In this document: one piece after another, positions 16,892-25,519 of the stretch
How the letters are laid out: every line of letters starts with the position of its first letter
How positions within the stretch are numbered: position 1 is the stretch's first letter
NCBI RefSeq assembly: GCF_002001005.1
Contig: NZ_MUNX01000070.1
Span: 48,505 to 112,504, forward strand
Origin: Flavobacterium sp. A45
Lineage (GTDB): Bacteria > Bacteroidota > Bacteroidia > Flavobacteriales > Flavobacteriaceae
DNA: 64,000 bases
Direction of reading: 5' to 3'
Notes under the pieces: model-generated
Told to the model about the DNA's origin: nothing
Database searches by the model: none
Seen by the model: only the letters and a program-made list of their open reading frames with translations
Program-made: the position numbers and the translations under genes

Positions 16892-17638
16892 CTAATCTTT
16901 AACTTCCTTTATTGCCCTAGCGTCTATCCAGCCTTCGGTTCCATCTGTCAATTGAATTTTTTTCCAAGCCCCTAAAATTTCCCCCACGTACACTTTGGTG
17001 CCTGCGTGCAGTACAAAAGTGGTTGCGCTTGCACTTTGAGGCTCGCTCCTTACGTCTACAGATTCAGCAAAAACGATGGCTGGTCTTTCATTATCGAAAT
17101 GACTTTTCTCGAAAAAAGCGGCAGAAATACTCATTACAAGAAGCAACAGTATTACAAACATTCCCACAAAGAAAATTCTTTTCACAATTACTGTTTGATA
17201 AAAATAATACCCCATAAAAAACGACAAGAACAAAAACGCAAAAACAATCGTAATCCATGCCCAAGTATCAAAAGGATAAATCCCGGTAAAATCGCGAAGC
17301 AATTTCTCAAAACCAACTTTTGGCACAACTTTGATTTCGTCTATTGTTTGCTTTTGGGCAAATTTTATATTGTTTAAAACATCTTTGTCGGAAGGATCCA
17401 AAACCAAAGCTTTTTCATAATTATAAATTGCCGGGGCTGTTTGGTTTAACTTATAATAACAATTCCCTAAATTAAAATACAACTCAACAGACTCTTTGTT
17501 TGCCTCCAAAACAGATTCATAAGCTTTGGCAGCCTCTGCGTACTCCCCGTTTTGGTACAGAAGATTTCCTTTTTCAAAACCCGTTTGAGCATAGAAAACT
17601 TGTGTGATTAATAATAGTATGTAAAAAATATTTTTCAT
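16892..17638 (-). CDS. batE: BatE: TPR and SH3 domain membrane protein
   Basis: 248 residues. In order: signal peptide (to about residue 17), two or three tetratricopeptide repeats (LYFNLGNCYYKLNQTAPAIYNYEKAL), two transmembrane helices around 125-175, and a C-terminal bacterial SH3 domain (RPAIVFAESVDVRSEPQSAS to EGWIDARAIKEV). This order matches BatE of the Bacteroides aerotolerance operon. It is the last gene of the bat cluster, after batD. The cluster's genes are believed to form an inner-membrane/periplasmic complex; the exact biochemical role is unknown. Confidence 0.88.
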   Translation of the reverse strand: MKNIFYILLLITQVFYAQTGFEKGNLLYQNGEYAEAAKAYESVLEANKESVELYFNLGNCYYKLNQTAPAIYNYEKALVLDPSDKDVLNNIKFAQKQTIDEIKVVPKVGFEKLLRDFTGIYPFDTWAWITIVFAFLFLSFFMGYYFYQTVIVKRIFFVGMFVILLLLVMSISAAFFEKSHFDNERPAIVFAESVDVRSEPQSASATTFVLHAGTKVYVGEILGAWKKIQLTDGTEGWIDARAIKEVKD

Positions 17639-17655
17639 TTTAATTTTTTTTAAGC

Positions 17656-17686
17656 TGCTGAGATTCTAAGTTGCTGAGATTCTAAG
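17656..17686. repeat. Tandem 16-bp direct repeat in the batD-batE gap
   Basis: TGCTGAGATTCTAAGT occurs twice head to tail in the 59-bp gap. The words match those of the inverted repeat at 11388-11463, but here no complementary arm was seen. Confidence 0.6.
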
Positions 17687-17697
17687 TTTCTTAGGTA

Positions 17698-19443
17698 TTA
17701 AATCTGTTTTTCCAATTCAGAAATGATGGCTACTGCTTTGTCAAAATCGTGCTGTATTGTTGCACTTGATGATGGCGCATATCTTGCGATCTCACAATTC
17801 TCGGTAAGTGCAATAAAATCATTGACCACTTCGGGTTTGGCTTTTCTGGACAACAACAATTCCTGAATATTATCTTTACTCATTTCCGAAGTCTCGATAT
17901 GGAGTTTGGCTTTCAAGAAATTATGCATTGCTTTTTCCAAAGCCACATAGAAAGGCTCTTTGTTGTTAATTTGTTTTTTGGCCTCGGACAAATATTTCTT
18001 AGCCAATTTGTTATTCATTTTGATACGGTTACCAAAAACATCACTATCAATTGCTTCTTTTTTCTTTTTGAACAATACAATTATTGGAAGCAATAGGAAC
18101 GGCAAGAACAATAATCCATAGAATTTATCCGAACCAAAAAACACCGGTTCATTCCTTGTTACTAGTTTTGTTTTTAAATCGATATATTTAAACTGCTCCA
18201 CACCTTCAATTCTGTTTTTTCCTACACTAGCAGTTGCAGACGAATCAGCTTTTTGTGTAGGTCCGTCAAGAACATTAATTTTAATTTCCTTGGAACTTAT
18301 CGTTTTGTAGGTTCCTGTTCCTAAATCAAAATACGAAAAATGCATTGGTTTTATGACATATTCCCCTTTAAACTGCGGTATAATAGTGTAGGAATCTGAT
18401 ATTTTACCGGTCATTCCTGATAGTGGTGTGTTTACTTTCTCGTCGTGAACTGCATCATACATTTCTAATGCATTTGGCACTTCCGGCTTAGGCAAGGTAA
18501 ATAATTTAAGATTACCTGTTCCTGCTACACTCAAAACCAAATCTAAGCTTTCTCCATTTTTCAATGTAGTTTTAGACGGAATTGCCTTGAAATCAAATTT
18601 TCCAACGGCACCTGTAAAATCAAGTGGTTTACCAGCTTCCGGCAAAGGTTTTACATTAATGGTTTTGGCTCCCGCAGAAACTCTTTTGCTGTCTTCAACC
18701 AATATAACTCGACCGAATATATCTCTACGATTCGTTGGTAATTGAACTCCAATATTTAACGAAAGTGGTTCTATAACCAGTTTTCCTGACTTTTGAGGGT
18801 ATAAAACTGTTTTTCGCAAAACAACATAACGGTATTGCTCACCTTTGAACATTCCTTCTTCAGGAACCAATCGTTTGATATCAATGTTCTGATTCCAAAA
18901 ATCATTATATTTTGGTTTGCTAAGTTCTTCAAAACCTCTAATCCCTATGTTATTGAAATACAATTTATACACTATCGTGATAGGTTGATTAATGTATGGA
19001 TTTGTATTTGAGATATCGGCTACTAAATATAGATTATCATCTGCTGAAACCTGTGAATCATTTGGATCTCTAGGTTGTTCTGTAGCCGCAGTTACATTGA
19101 TTCTGATAGGTTGTGTTTTGTATATCTGCCCATTATATTCAATCATTGCCTGCTTGATTACCAAGTTTCCTTTTTGGTTGGGCAATAAAAAATATGAATA
19201 GCTTTTCTCGAAAGATGTTTTTCCATTTATCCAAGATTGACTTACCTGCTGACTCGGCCCTGCAATAATTCGAAATCCGTCAAAAGAAGGCTGCACAAAA
19301 TTATCTCCATCAATATTCATCACAAAATCGATACGCAGTCTCTCGTTTAGTCCAAGCGTCGTCTTGCTTACTCTTGCCTCAAACTGCACTTGAGCCAAAA
19401 GTCCTTGAAAACATAATAGGAATAAAATTAAATATCTTTTCAT
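17698..19443 (-). CDS. batD: BatD family protein
   Basis: 581 residues: signal peptide (MKRYLILFLLCFQGLLAQ), tandem immunoglobulin-like BatD regions with QVSQSWINGKTSFEKSYSYF and TVLYPQKSGKLVIEPLSLN (oxygen-tolerance BatD family), a transmembrane helix near residues 435-455 (YGLLFLPFLLLPIIVLF), and a cytoplasmic helical tail. The bulk is periplasmic. It acts with the VWA proteins BatA and BatB; BatD was named from Bacteroides fragilis aerotolerance. It sits between batC and batE. Confidence 0.9.
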   Translation of the reverse strand: MKRYLILFLLCFQGLLAQVQFEARVSKTTLGLNERLRIDFVMNIDGDNFVQPSFDGFRIIAGPSQQVSQSWINGKTSFEKSYSYFLLPNQKGNLVIKQAMIEYNGQIYKTQPIRINVTAATEQPRDPNDSQVSADDNLYLVADISNTNPYINQPITIVYKLYFNNIGIRGFEELSKPKYNDFWNQNIDIKRLVPEEGMFKGEQYRYVVLRKTVLYPQKSGKLVIEPLSLNIGVQLPTNRRDIFGRVILVEDSKRVSAGAKTINVKPLPEAGKPLDFTGAVGKFDFKAIPSKTTLKNGESLDLVLSVAGTGNLKLFTLPKPEVPNALEMYDAVHDEKVNTPLSGMTGKISDSYTIIPQFKGEYVIKPMHFSYFDLGTGTYKTISSKEIKINVLDGPTQKADSSATASVGKNRIEGVEQFKYIDLKTKLVTRNEPVFFGSDKFYGLLFLPFLLLPIIVLFKKKKEAIDSDVFGNRIKMNNKLAKKYLSEAKKQINNKEPFYVALEKAMHNFLKAKLHIETSEMSKDNIQELLLSRKAKPEVVNDFIALTENCEIARYAPSSSATIQHDFDKAVAIISELEKQI

Positions 19444-19450
19444 TACTTTT

Positions 19451-19527
19451 TTAATCGTTTAAGTGTTTAACTGTTTAATCGTTTAAGTGTTCCAAATAAA
19501 CAAATAAACGATTAAACAAATCAACTT
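19451..19527. repeat. Iterated-word inverted repeat (AATCGTTTAA)
   Basis: The left half carries TTTAATCGTTTAAGTGTT twice; the right half carries AACAAATAAACGATTAAACA. It fills the batC-batD gap. Confidence 0.6.
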
Positions 19528-19532
19528 GAATT

Positions 19533-20285
19533 TTACCAATCTTTCTCCGTTTTTACAGGAGATCCTTTTACTTTATTAGCATTTACTTTATCCTGTATTT
19601 TCTTTTCCTCATTGTTTACTGCATCCAAAAGATTTTCGGTACGCTGTTTGGGAATATCACCCGGTTTGGGTTTTGGTTGTCCCTGATCGTTTTTGGGTTT
19701 ATCCTCTTTTTTATCTTTATCCCCGTCTTTCTTATCGTCCTTTTTATCTTTATCGCCTTCTTTCTTGTCGTCCTTTTTATCTTTATCCTTGTCCTTATCT
19801 TTATCCTTGTCTTTGTTTTTATCTTTTTTCTTATCGTCCTTTGGAGGTGGATTATCTTTTAGCATTTTTTTTGCCAAAGCATAATTATAACGCGTTTCTT
19901 CATCCTCAGGATTGTTTCTCAAGGCATTTTTATAGGCTTCCACAGCTTGGGTATAATCCTTCTCTTTCATGAAAACATTTCCCAAATTATGAAAGGCTTT
20001 GTGTTTTTGAGTTCTAGTTTTCAAACTTTTCAAAGCATTGGCATACGCAAATTTGGATTCCGAAAATTGGTTTTGCCTGTAAATGGAATTCCCTAAGTTG
20101 TACGAAGCCACCGTTCGGCTTGGAAATTTAGAGTGTGAAATTCTATAATCGGCTTCAGCTTCCACAAAATTCTTCGCTACATATTCCTCATTTGCTTTAG
20201 GCAAAACTTTGTCTTTCTCTTGAGCATTAGCCGCAAAAGTTAAAAGTATCAGCAATAAGTATATAATTCTATTTTTCATTTTCAT
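19533..20285 (-). CDS. batC: BatC: TPR protein with a Lys/Asp-rich tail
   Basis: 250 residues. Signal peptide (to about AANAQ), then three TPR units (VASYNLGNSIYRQNQFSESK, KAFHNLGNVFMKEKDYTQAV, NNPEDEETRYNYALAKKML), then a low-complexity linker of alternating K and D from about residue 145 to 205. It ends with a short conserved-looking segment (TENLLDAVNNEEKKIQDK). BatC is the periplasmic TPR component of the Bat cluster. The KD tract is encoded by a near-microsatellite of AAAGATAAGGAC-type units, so its length probably varies between strains (inference). An alternative start at residue 3 (MKNRII) is possible. Confidence 0.86.
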   Translation of the reverse strand: MKMKNRIIYLLLILLTFAANAQEKDKVLPKANEEYVAKNFVEAEADYRISHSKFPSRTVASYNLGNSIYRQNQFSESKFAYANALKSLKTRTQKHKAFHNLGNVFMKEKDYTQAVEAYKNALRNNPEDEETRYNYALAKKMLKDNPPPKDDKKKDKNKDKDKDKDKDKDKKDDKKEGDKDKKDDKKDGDKDKKEDKPKNDQGQPKPKPGDIPKQRTENLLDAVNNEEKKIQDKVNANKVKGSPVKTEKDW

Positions 20286-20332
20286 TTCAATATTCCTTTC
20301 AAGATGACTGAACAGCAGTTACTTTTTGTACT

Positions 20333-21364
20333 TTATTTATTTTCTCCAAATAAATTCAATTTGTTTACCCATTTGGTTTTTCTTTCCAAAAAGAAAACAT
20401 CCAAAAACAGAAGCAGAAAACCAAATCCTAAAAACCATTGAAACTGCGATTGGAAATCAGCCATTTGAGTAGCTTCAAATTCTGTCTTTTGGATTTTATC
20501 CAATGTTGCTTTTATATATTCTAAAACTTCTTTAGTATTGTTTCCGTTTACATAACCTCCTTTTGTGGCTTTCCCAATTGCTTCAAGGTTTTTTGGAACC
20601 AATTTTGTGATAACAATTTCTCCGTTTTTGTCTCTTTTATAGCTTTCGACAACTCCATTTCTTTTCAAAGGAATAGTACCTCCTTTTTCTGTTCCAACTC
20701 CAATCGTGATAATCTTAATTCCTAATTTGTATGCTTCTTCTGCGGCTGCTTCAGCTCCTTCGGAATGATCTTCTCCGTCGGATATCATGATCAGCAGCTT
20801 ACTGGTTTTTTTATCATCAAAAAAAGTAGAAGATATCCTAATGGCTTCGTCAAAAGAAGTGCCTACCGAGGAAACCATATCGGTATTTGTACTTTGCAGA
20901 AACATTTTGGCTACGCTATAATCGGTTGTTATCGGCAATAACGGAAATGCGCTTCCGGCATAAGCCACAATCCCTATCCTGTCATTTCCCAGCTGATTGA
21001 TAATTTGTGAAACGATTTGTTTGCTTTTGTCCAAACGGCTTGGAGCAACATCCTCACAAAGCATACTTTTGGATACATCCATAGCAAAAACGATGTCAAT
21101 TCCTTCTCTTTTTACGGTTTCGACTTTAGTCCCGATTTTAGGGTTCACCAAACCAATAATTAGAGCCAATAATGCTAAAAGCAACACTATCAATTTTAAA
21201 ACTGGTTTGAAAACTGAACGTTCCGGACTTAATCTTTTGATTACTTCCAAATCTCCAAATTCACGTTGTTTCTTTCTTTTCCAATATAAATTAAATAGAA
21301 AAAGTACCGCCACAACTGGCAGTATAAAAAGAAAGTATAAATAGTTGCGTTCGTCTAATTCCAT
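20333..21364 (-). CDS. batB: BatB: VWA domain membrane protein
   Basis: 343 residues: N-terminal transmembrane helices (YFLFILPVVAVLFLFNLYW and LLALLALIIGLV), a von Willebrand A domain from about 88 with the MIDAS motif DVSKS (96-100) and ISDGEDHSEG, and a C-terminal helix (WFLGFGFLLLFLDVFFL). The MIDAS aspartates and serines are intact, so metal-dependent ligand binding is likely. It pairs with BatA encoded upstream; between them lies a stray, broken GxxExxY gene. Confidence 0.92.
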   Translation of the reverse strand: MELDERNYLYFLFILPVVAVLFLFNLYWKRKKQREFGDLEVIKRLSPERSVFKPVLKLIVLLLALLALIIGLVNPKIGTKVETVKREGIDIVFAMDVSKSMLCEDVAPSRLDKSKQIVSQIINQLGNDRIGIVAYAGSAFPLLPITTDYSVAKMFLQSTNTDMVSSVGTSFDEAIRISSTFFDDKKTSKLLIMISDGEDHSEGAEAAAEEAYKLGIKIITIGVGTEKGGTIPLKRNGVVESYKRDKNGEIVITKLVPKNLEAIGKATKGGYVNGNNTKEVLEYIKATLDKIQKTEFEATQMADFQSQFQWFLGFGFLLLFLDVFFLERKTKWVNKLNLFGENK

Positions 21365-21429
21365 TTTTATTTAACCACTAAGGTCACTAAGTTTTCACTA
21401 AGTTCACAAAATTAATTGCAAACTGTCTT

Positions 21430-21809
21430 TTATAAAGTTCCGTTTATTACTCTTTTAACACCGTTTTTCAATAAATTAACATTGAAATTAATTAACAATC
21501 CTAATTTACAATTTGACAATCTTAAGTAGGTTAACACTTGTGCCAAATGCACATCATTTAAAGCTTCAACTGATTTAATCTCAACTATAAATTTATCTTC
21601 TATACTAATATCAATTCTATAACCTGCATCCAACTTCACTTCTTCATAAACCAAAGGCAATTGTTTTTGCTTCTCAATTTTTAAATTGTGTTTCTCTAAC
21701 TCATAGAACAAGCATTCCTCATAAGCACTTTCTAATAAACCCGGACCAAAGTTTGATGAACTTTTAATGCACTTTCGAAAACAATTTTTGATATATCATT
21801 CTCGCTCAT
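21430..21809 (-). pseudogene. GxxExxY family protein, frameshifted
   Basis: The intact part (21711 down to 21430) reads MFYELEKHNLKIEKQKQLPL to the end and carries the family's YEEVKLDAGYRIDISIEDK, VEIKSVEAL region. Upstream, from the ATG at 21809, the frame reads MSENDISKIVFESALKVHQT, the usual start, then hits a stop. Near 21743-21748 the DNA reads TTGGTCC where HQTLGPGLLE needs TTGGGTCC: one G is missing. The family has a PD-(D/E)XK-like fold and no firm function. Either a real one-base loss or a sequencing error. The gene is out of place between batA and batB. Confidence 0.82.
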
Positions 21810-21880
21810 CTCTGTTTTGTGTCTTTTATATTATTCACTTTGTGCTCTTTGCGCATTCTCCGTGTACTTTGTGTTTAAAC

Positions 21881-22882
21881 CTATATAAAACTCCTATACA
21901 CTGTATTGCGTAAACCTATTTCCAACAACAATAAAAATCCAGCGAGCAAAACGAAAGGTCTAAATTTTTCGTCATAATCGTAGAATTTTAATTCTTCAAT
22001 TTCAGTCGTTTCCAGTTTATTGATTTCGCCATAAATTTGGGCCAATTTGCTATTACTGGTTGCTCTAAAATATTTACCTCCGGTTTTATTCGCAATACTT
22101 TTCATCATTTGTTCGTCAATTTCCACCTTCATCATTCTAAATATCAATTGTCCGTTAGGTCCAAGTGCATAAGGAGATTCTGCCATCCCGTTGGATCCAA
22201 TACCAATAGTATACACTTTGATCCCATATTGGCGTGCAATATCAGATGCTGTGTCCGGCTCAATGAATCCGGCGTTATTAACACCATCTGTCATTAAAAT
22301 AACCACTTTACTTTTGGCTTTGCTGTCTTTTAATCGGTTTACGGCTGTCGCCAACCCCATTCCGATTCCTGTTCCATCCACCAAAATATTATCGTATTTA
22401 ATACTCCTGATGGCTTCTTGAATAATGGCTTTATCACTTGTCACCGGTGATTTGGTGTAAGCTTCGGAGGCATAGACTACAAGCCCTATTCTGTCATTGG
22501 GTCTTTCATCCACAAAATCTGCAGCCAAACTTTTAAGCGCTTGCATTCGATCTGGCTTTAAATCTCTTGCCAACATACTTCCGGACACATCAATTGCCAA
22601 AACTATATCAATTCCCTTTGTGGTTTTGGTTTTATTGCTGATGTCTACCGTTCTTGGTCTTGCCAATGCAACGATTAATGATGATAATGCCAGTATTCGT
22701 AAAACATCAAGCCCAGGCTTTAATTTTGCCAATAAAGATTCTGTCCCTTTGAAGCCTTGAAGTGAACTCATTTTCAAGGCCGCTGTCTGCTGGTTCCTTT
22801 TCCAAAACAGCCAAGCCACCGCAACAGGCATCAGAAGAAACAACCAAAAAAATTCTGGATTTAAAAAGGTTATTTTTTCCAT
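21881..22882 (-). CDS. batA: BatA: VWA domain membrane protein
   Basis: 333 residues with the same plan as BatB: N-terminal helices (FFWLFLLMPVAVAWLFW and LRILALSSLIVAL), VWA domain with MIDAS DVSGS at 98-102 and LMTDGVNNAGF, C-terminal helix (RPFVLLAGFLLLLEIGL). YDNILVDGTGIGMGLATAVN is typical of BatA. Its ATG overlaps the stop of the upstream BatD-like gene by one base (TAATG), so translation is coupled. Confidence 0.93.
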   Translation of the reverse strand: MEKITFLNPEFFWLFLLMPVAVAWLFWKRNQQTAALKMSSLQGFKGTESLLAKLKPGLDVLRILALSSLIVALARPRTVDISNKTKTTKGIDIVLAIDVSGSMLARDLKPDRMQALKSLAADFVDERPNDRIGLVVYASEAYTKSPVTSDKAIIQEAIRSIKYDNILVDGTGIGMGLATAVNRLKDSKAKSKVVILMTDGVNNAGFIEPDTASDIARQYGIKVYTIGIGSNGMAESPYALGPNGQLIFRMMKVEIDEQMMKSIANKTGGKYFRATSNSKLAQIYGEINKLETTEIEELKFYDYDEKFRPFVLLAGFLLLLEIGLRNTVYRSFI

Positions 22883-24507
22883 TAGTTACTTGCTGATTTA
22901 AGTTCAACCGAATTCATAATACGGTCTGTCAATTCCGTTGCATATCGATCTCCTTCTTCGTGAAGAATCATAATTTGCTGTAGTCCTCCTTCTTGTCCAA
23001 AAAGCAGGATTTCATAATATATTTTGGAACTTGATTGGCTTTCACCATCAATTCTTGAGAAAGTTCCATATCCTTTTTTACCAGTAATTCCGTTGTTGGT
23101 TTGGAAATCCTCTTCTTTGACAATCATATTTTGTGCGCCTTGAGTTTCCAATACTTTCAAAGAACTTTCTATAGCTTTCGATAAATCTAAAGCGCCTTCT
23201 TTTTTGTATTTCATTGTGGACACCATAATATAAAAATTGTCCAGCAAACTTCCATATCCAAATGACTGCATCTCTTTAATCAGTGCCATTCCATCTTTTG
23301 GCAATGATTTGGTCAAATCCATTCGTTTTAAAACCTTTGGAGTTTCAATGATAACGCCCGGATTTCCATACTCACTTTTAACCCATTCGCCTTCCAGCAA
23401 TTCTTTGGTTGGATGTCCCAGCACATTGTCCTTTACATAATCAAAACCTTTGGTGGCGACAAAGAAAGCTGTCGTTGCAAAAAGCAGAAAAAGAACAGAC
23501 CCAACCGATATTGCAATACGCTGATTTCTCTTTTTTCTAAGCAAAATTTTGATTTGTTTTTGCTTTTGAGCTTCATTCAGGATAGTGTCTTCCTCTATTG
23601 GAACTTCAACAGGAATTGCTTCGTCTAGTGTTAAAATCGCTTTTTGAATTCTATTTCTGTCCTCGGTGATTTCATACTCCAGCGGTTTCGACTTTGCAAA
23701 CTTTACTAAATCGGCCTGTTTCAAAACGGTAAACAAATTCTCTATTGTTTCCTGAGAAAGCTTCATTTTCTTTTTTAATGAAGCGGTTTTTAATCCGTCA
23801 ATCAATTCAGAAGTAGTACTTTCCATTGCGGGAATTTCTATTGCTTCTTCAATATAATTTCGGGCAATATCCGTCAGTTCACTATAATATTCTTTGACTT
23901 CTCCATGCTGCCAAAGTTCTTTCTTTTCTAATATATTAAGCAGACTTGTCGCTTTTTCAATCGGAGTTTTATAAACTTCTTCTTCAATTTTTTTCTTCTG
24001 GCGAATTTTGGTGTACCAATAAACAAAAGCTCCAATTCCTAAAATCAATAGTATTCCCAAAAGATATTTCCACCAGTCTGAAGAATCTTCGGCTTTAACA
24101 ATCTCTTTGATGTCATACATTTTTTGTCTTAATGTATCAACCTCAACATTGGCAACCTCAACTTTTATGGAGTCCGTCAAAAACTCTTTGTTGTTTATCA
24201 AGATTTTTATACTTGGAATTGTGTATTTCCCCGAATCAAATTGAGTCAAACCATACTTTTTGATTAATTCGTATCGGTCGTCTTTTTTGATGGTGTCAAT
24301 TGGATACGACTGAATTACTTCCAGCGCTCCAATGTTTTTTAGTTTTGGAAAAACAACTTTAGATAAAGTATCTACTGAAGTTTTTAAAGTCAGTTTAAAC
24401 TCAGCTCCAATTTTATTTTTTGTGGTATCGATACTGGTAACTACTTTTTGCTGTGCAAAAATAGAAGTCGAAATCAGCAGTAATAGTAGGTAAAGTTTAA
24501 TTTTCAT
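22882..24507 (-). CDS. BatD-like two-helix membrane protein of the Bat locus
   Basis: 541 residues. Signal peptide, then a periplasmic BatD-like region (KLTLKTSVDTLSKVVFPKL to about residue 130), a transmembrane helix at about 145-165 (WWKYLLGILLILGIGAFVYW), a cytoplasmic segment resembling DUF4381-type tails (LWQHGEVKEYYSELTDIARN), a second helix near 330 (SVGSVLFLLFATTAFFVA) and a further roughly 180-residue domain I do not recognise. DUF4381-like proteins sit between DUF58 and VWA genes in many Bat loci. The extra C-terminal domain is less common, possibly a fusion. Confidence 0.75.
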   Translation of the reverse strand: MKIKLYLLLLLISTSIFAQQKVVTSIDTTKNKIGAEFKLTLKTSVDTLSKVVFPKLKNIGALEVIQSYPIDTIKKDDRYELIKKYGLTQFDSGKYTIPSIKILINNKEFLTDSIKVEVANVEVDTLRQKMYDIKEIVKAEDSSDWWKYLLGILLILGIGAFVYWYTKIRQKKKIEEEVYKTPIEKATSLLNILEKKELWQHGEVKEYYSELTDIARNYIEEAIEIPAMESTTSELIDGLKTASLKKKMKLSQETIENLFTVLKQADLVKFAKSKPLEYEITEDRNRIQKAILTLDEAIPVEVPIEEDTILNEAQKQKQIKILLRKKRNQRIAISVGSVLFLLFATTAFFVATKGFDYVKDNVLGHPTKELLEGEWVKSEYGNPGVIIETPKVLKRMDLTKSLPKDGMALIKEMQSFGYGSLLDNFYIMVSTMKYKKEGALDLSKAIESSLKVLETQGAQNMIVKEEDFQTNNGITGKKGYGTFSRIDGESQSSSKIYYEILLFGQEGGLQQIMILHEEGDRYATELTDRIMNSVELKSASN

Positions 24508-24573
24508 TTTTTATCTAATTAACCTTGTCAGTTCCAATGGATATTCCAGAACTGATTGGGGCTAGGTTTCGTC

Positions 24574-25437
24574 TTATCGTGATTTAAAATAGCCTAATAA
24601 TTTGGTGACATAACTTTCATCCACTCTTGTGTTTACAACACCTGAACCCGATTTGCTGAAAGTTTCTTTAAAATAATTCACATTATCATGAAAGTATTTC
24701 TCATAATTCATTCGCACCGATTTTGAACCTGTATTAATCAATTGTGTTTCACCTGTCTCAGCATCAATCATCGACACCATTCCTAAGTTTGGCATTTTTT
24801 CTTCTCTAATATCATACACGCGAATACCTGTGATATCGTGTTTTTTTGAAGCAATTTTCAAGGTTTGCTCATAGTCTCCCGACATGAAATCGGAAATAAC
24901 AAAAACGATTGCTTTCTTTTTTTGAGTTCCCGACAGAAACTTCAAAGCTTGAGAAATATCTGTTTTGTGACTTTTAGGTTCAAATTCTATCAATTCACGA
25001 ATGATGCGTAATACGTGAGACCTCCCTTTTTTGGGTGGAATATACAATTCGATTTGGTCCGAGAACAAAATCAATCCTATTTTGTCATTATTTTGAGTAG
25101 CCGAAAATGCCATTGTTGCAGCAATTTCGGTAACAATTTCTTTCTTAAACTGGTTCTTGGAACCAAAACTTTCAGAACCCGAAATATCGACCATTAACAT
25201 CATGGTCAATTCTCTTTCTTCCTCAAAAACTTTGACGTGAGCTTCGTTGTACCTAGCAGTCACATTCCAATCGATGGAGCGTATATCGTCGCCAAATTGA
25301 TATTGACGCACCTCACTGAAAGTCATACCTCGCCCTTTGAAAGATGTATGATATTCACCCGAGAAGATATGATCGCTCAATCTTCTGGTTTTGATTTCTA
25401 TTTTACGTACTTTTTTTAAAAGCTCTTTTGTATCCAT
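24574..25437 (-). CDS. DUF58 domain protein (VWA-like)
   Basis: 287 residues. The DUF58 signature is clear: SFKGRGMTFSEVRQYQFGDD followed by IRSIDWNVTAR. A MIDAS-like DISGS lies in MMLMVDISGSESFG and FVISDFMSGDYEQ follows. No transmembrane helix, so cytoplasmic. In MoxR/Bat loci, DUF58 proteins are thought to be partners of the MoxR ATPase. Second gene of the operon, 82 bp after moxR. Confidence 0.92.
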   Translation of the reverse strand: MDTKELLKKVRKIEIKTRRLSDHIFSGEYHTSFKGRGMTFSEVRQYQFGDDIRSIDWNVTARYNEAHVKVFEEERELTMMLMVDISGSESFGSKNQFKKEIVTEIAATMAFSATQNNDKIGLILFSDQIELYIPPKKGRSHVLRIIRELIEFEPKSHKTDISQALKFLSGTQKKKAIVFVISDFMSGDYEQTLKIASKKHDITGIRVYDIREEKMPNLGMVSMIDAETGETQLINTGSKSVRMNYEKYFHDNVNYFKETFSKSGSGVVNTRVDESYVTKLLGYFKSR

Positions 25438-25445
25438 TTTTTTTA

Positions 25446-25519
25446 GTAATTAGTAATTAGTGAATAGTGAATAGTAACCAACCAAGGCTAATTACTTTTC
25501 ACTTATTACTTTTCACCTA
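25446..25519. repeat. Iterated-word inverted repeat (AGTAATTAG/AGTGAATAG)
   Basis: Left: AGTAATTAGTAATTAGTGAA and TAGTGAATAGTAA. Right: CTAATTACTTTTCACTTATT and ACTTTTCAC. It fills the moxR-DUF58 gap. Confidence 0.6.

Noticed and set aside
19673..19972. Overlapping plus-strand frames rich in Phe/Ile/Leu/Tyr/Ser
   Set aside because: They are the reverse reading of the Lys/Asp repeat tract of batC, which lacks stops in all frames.
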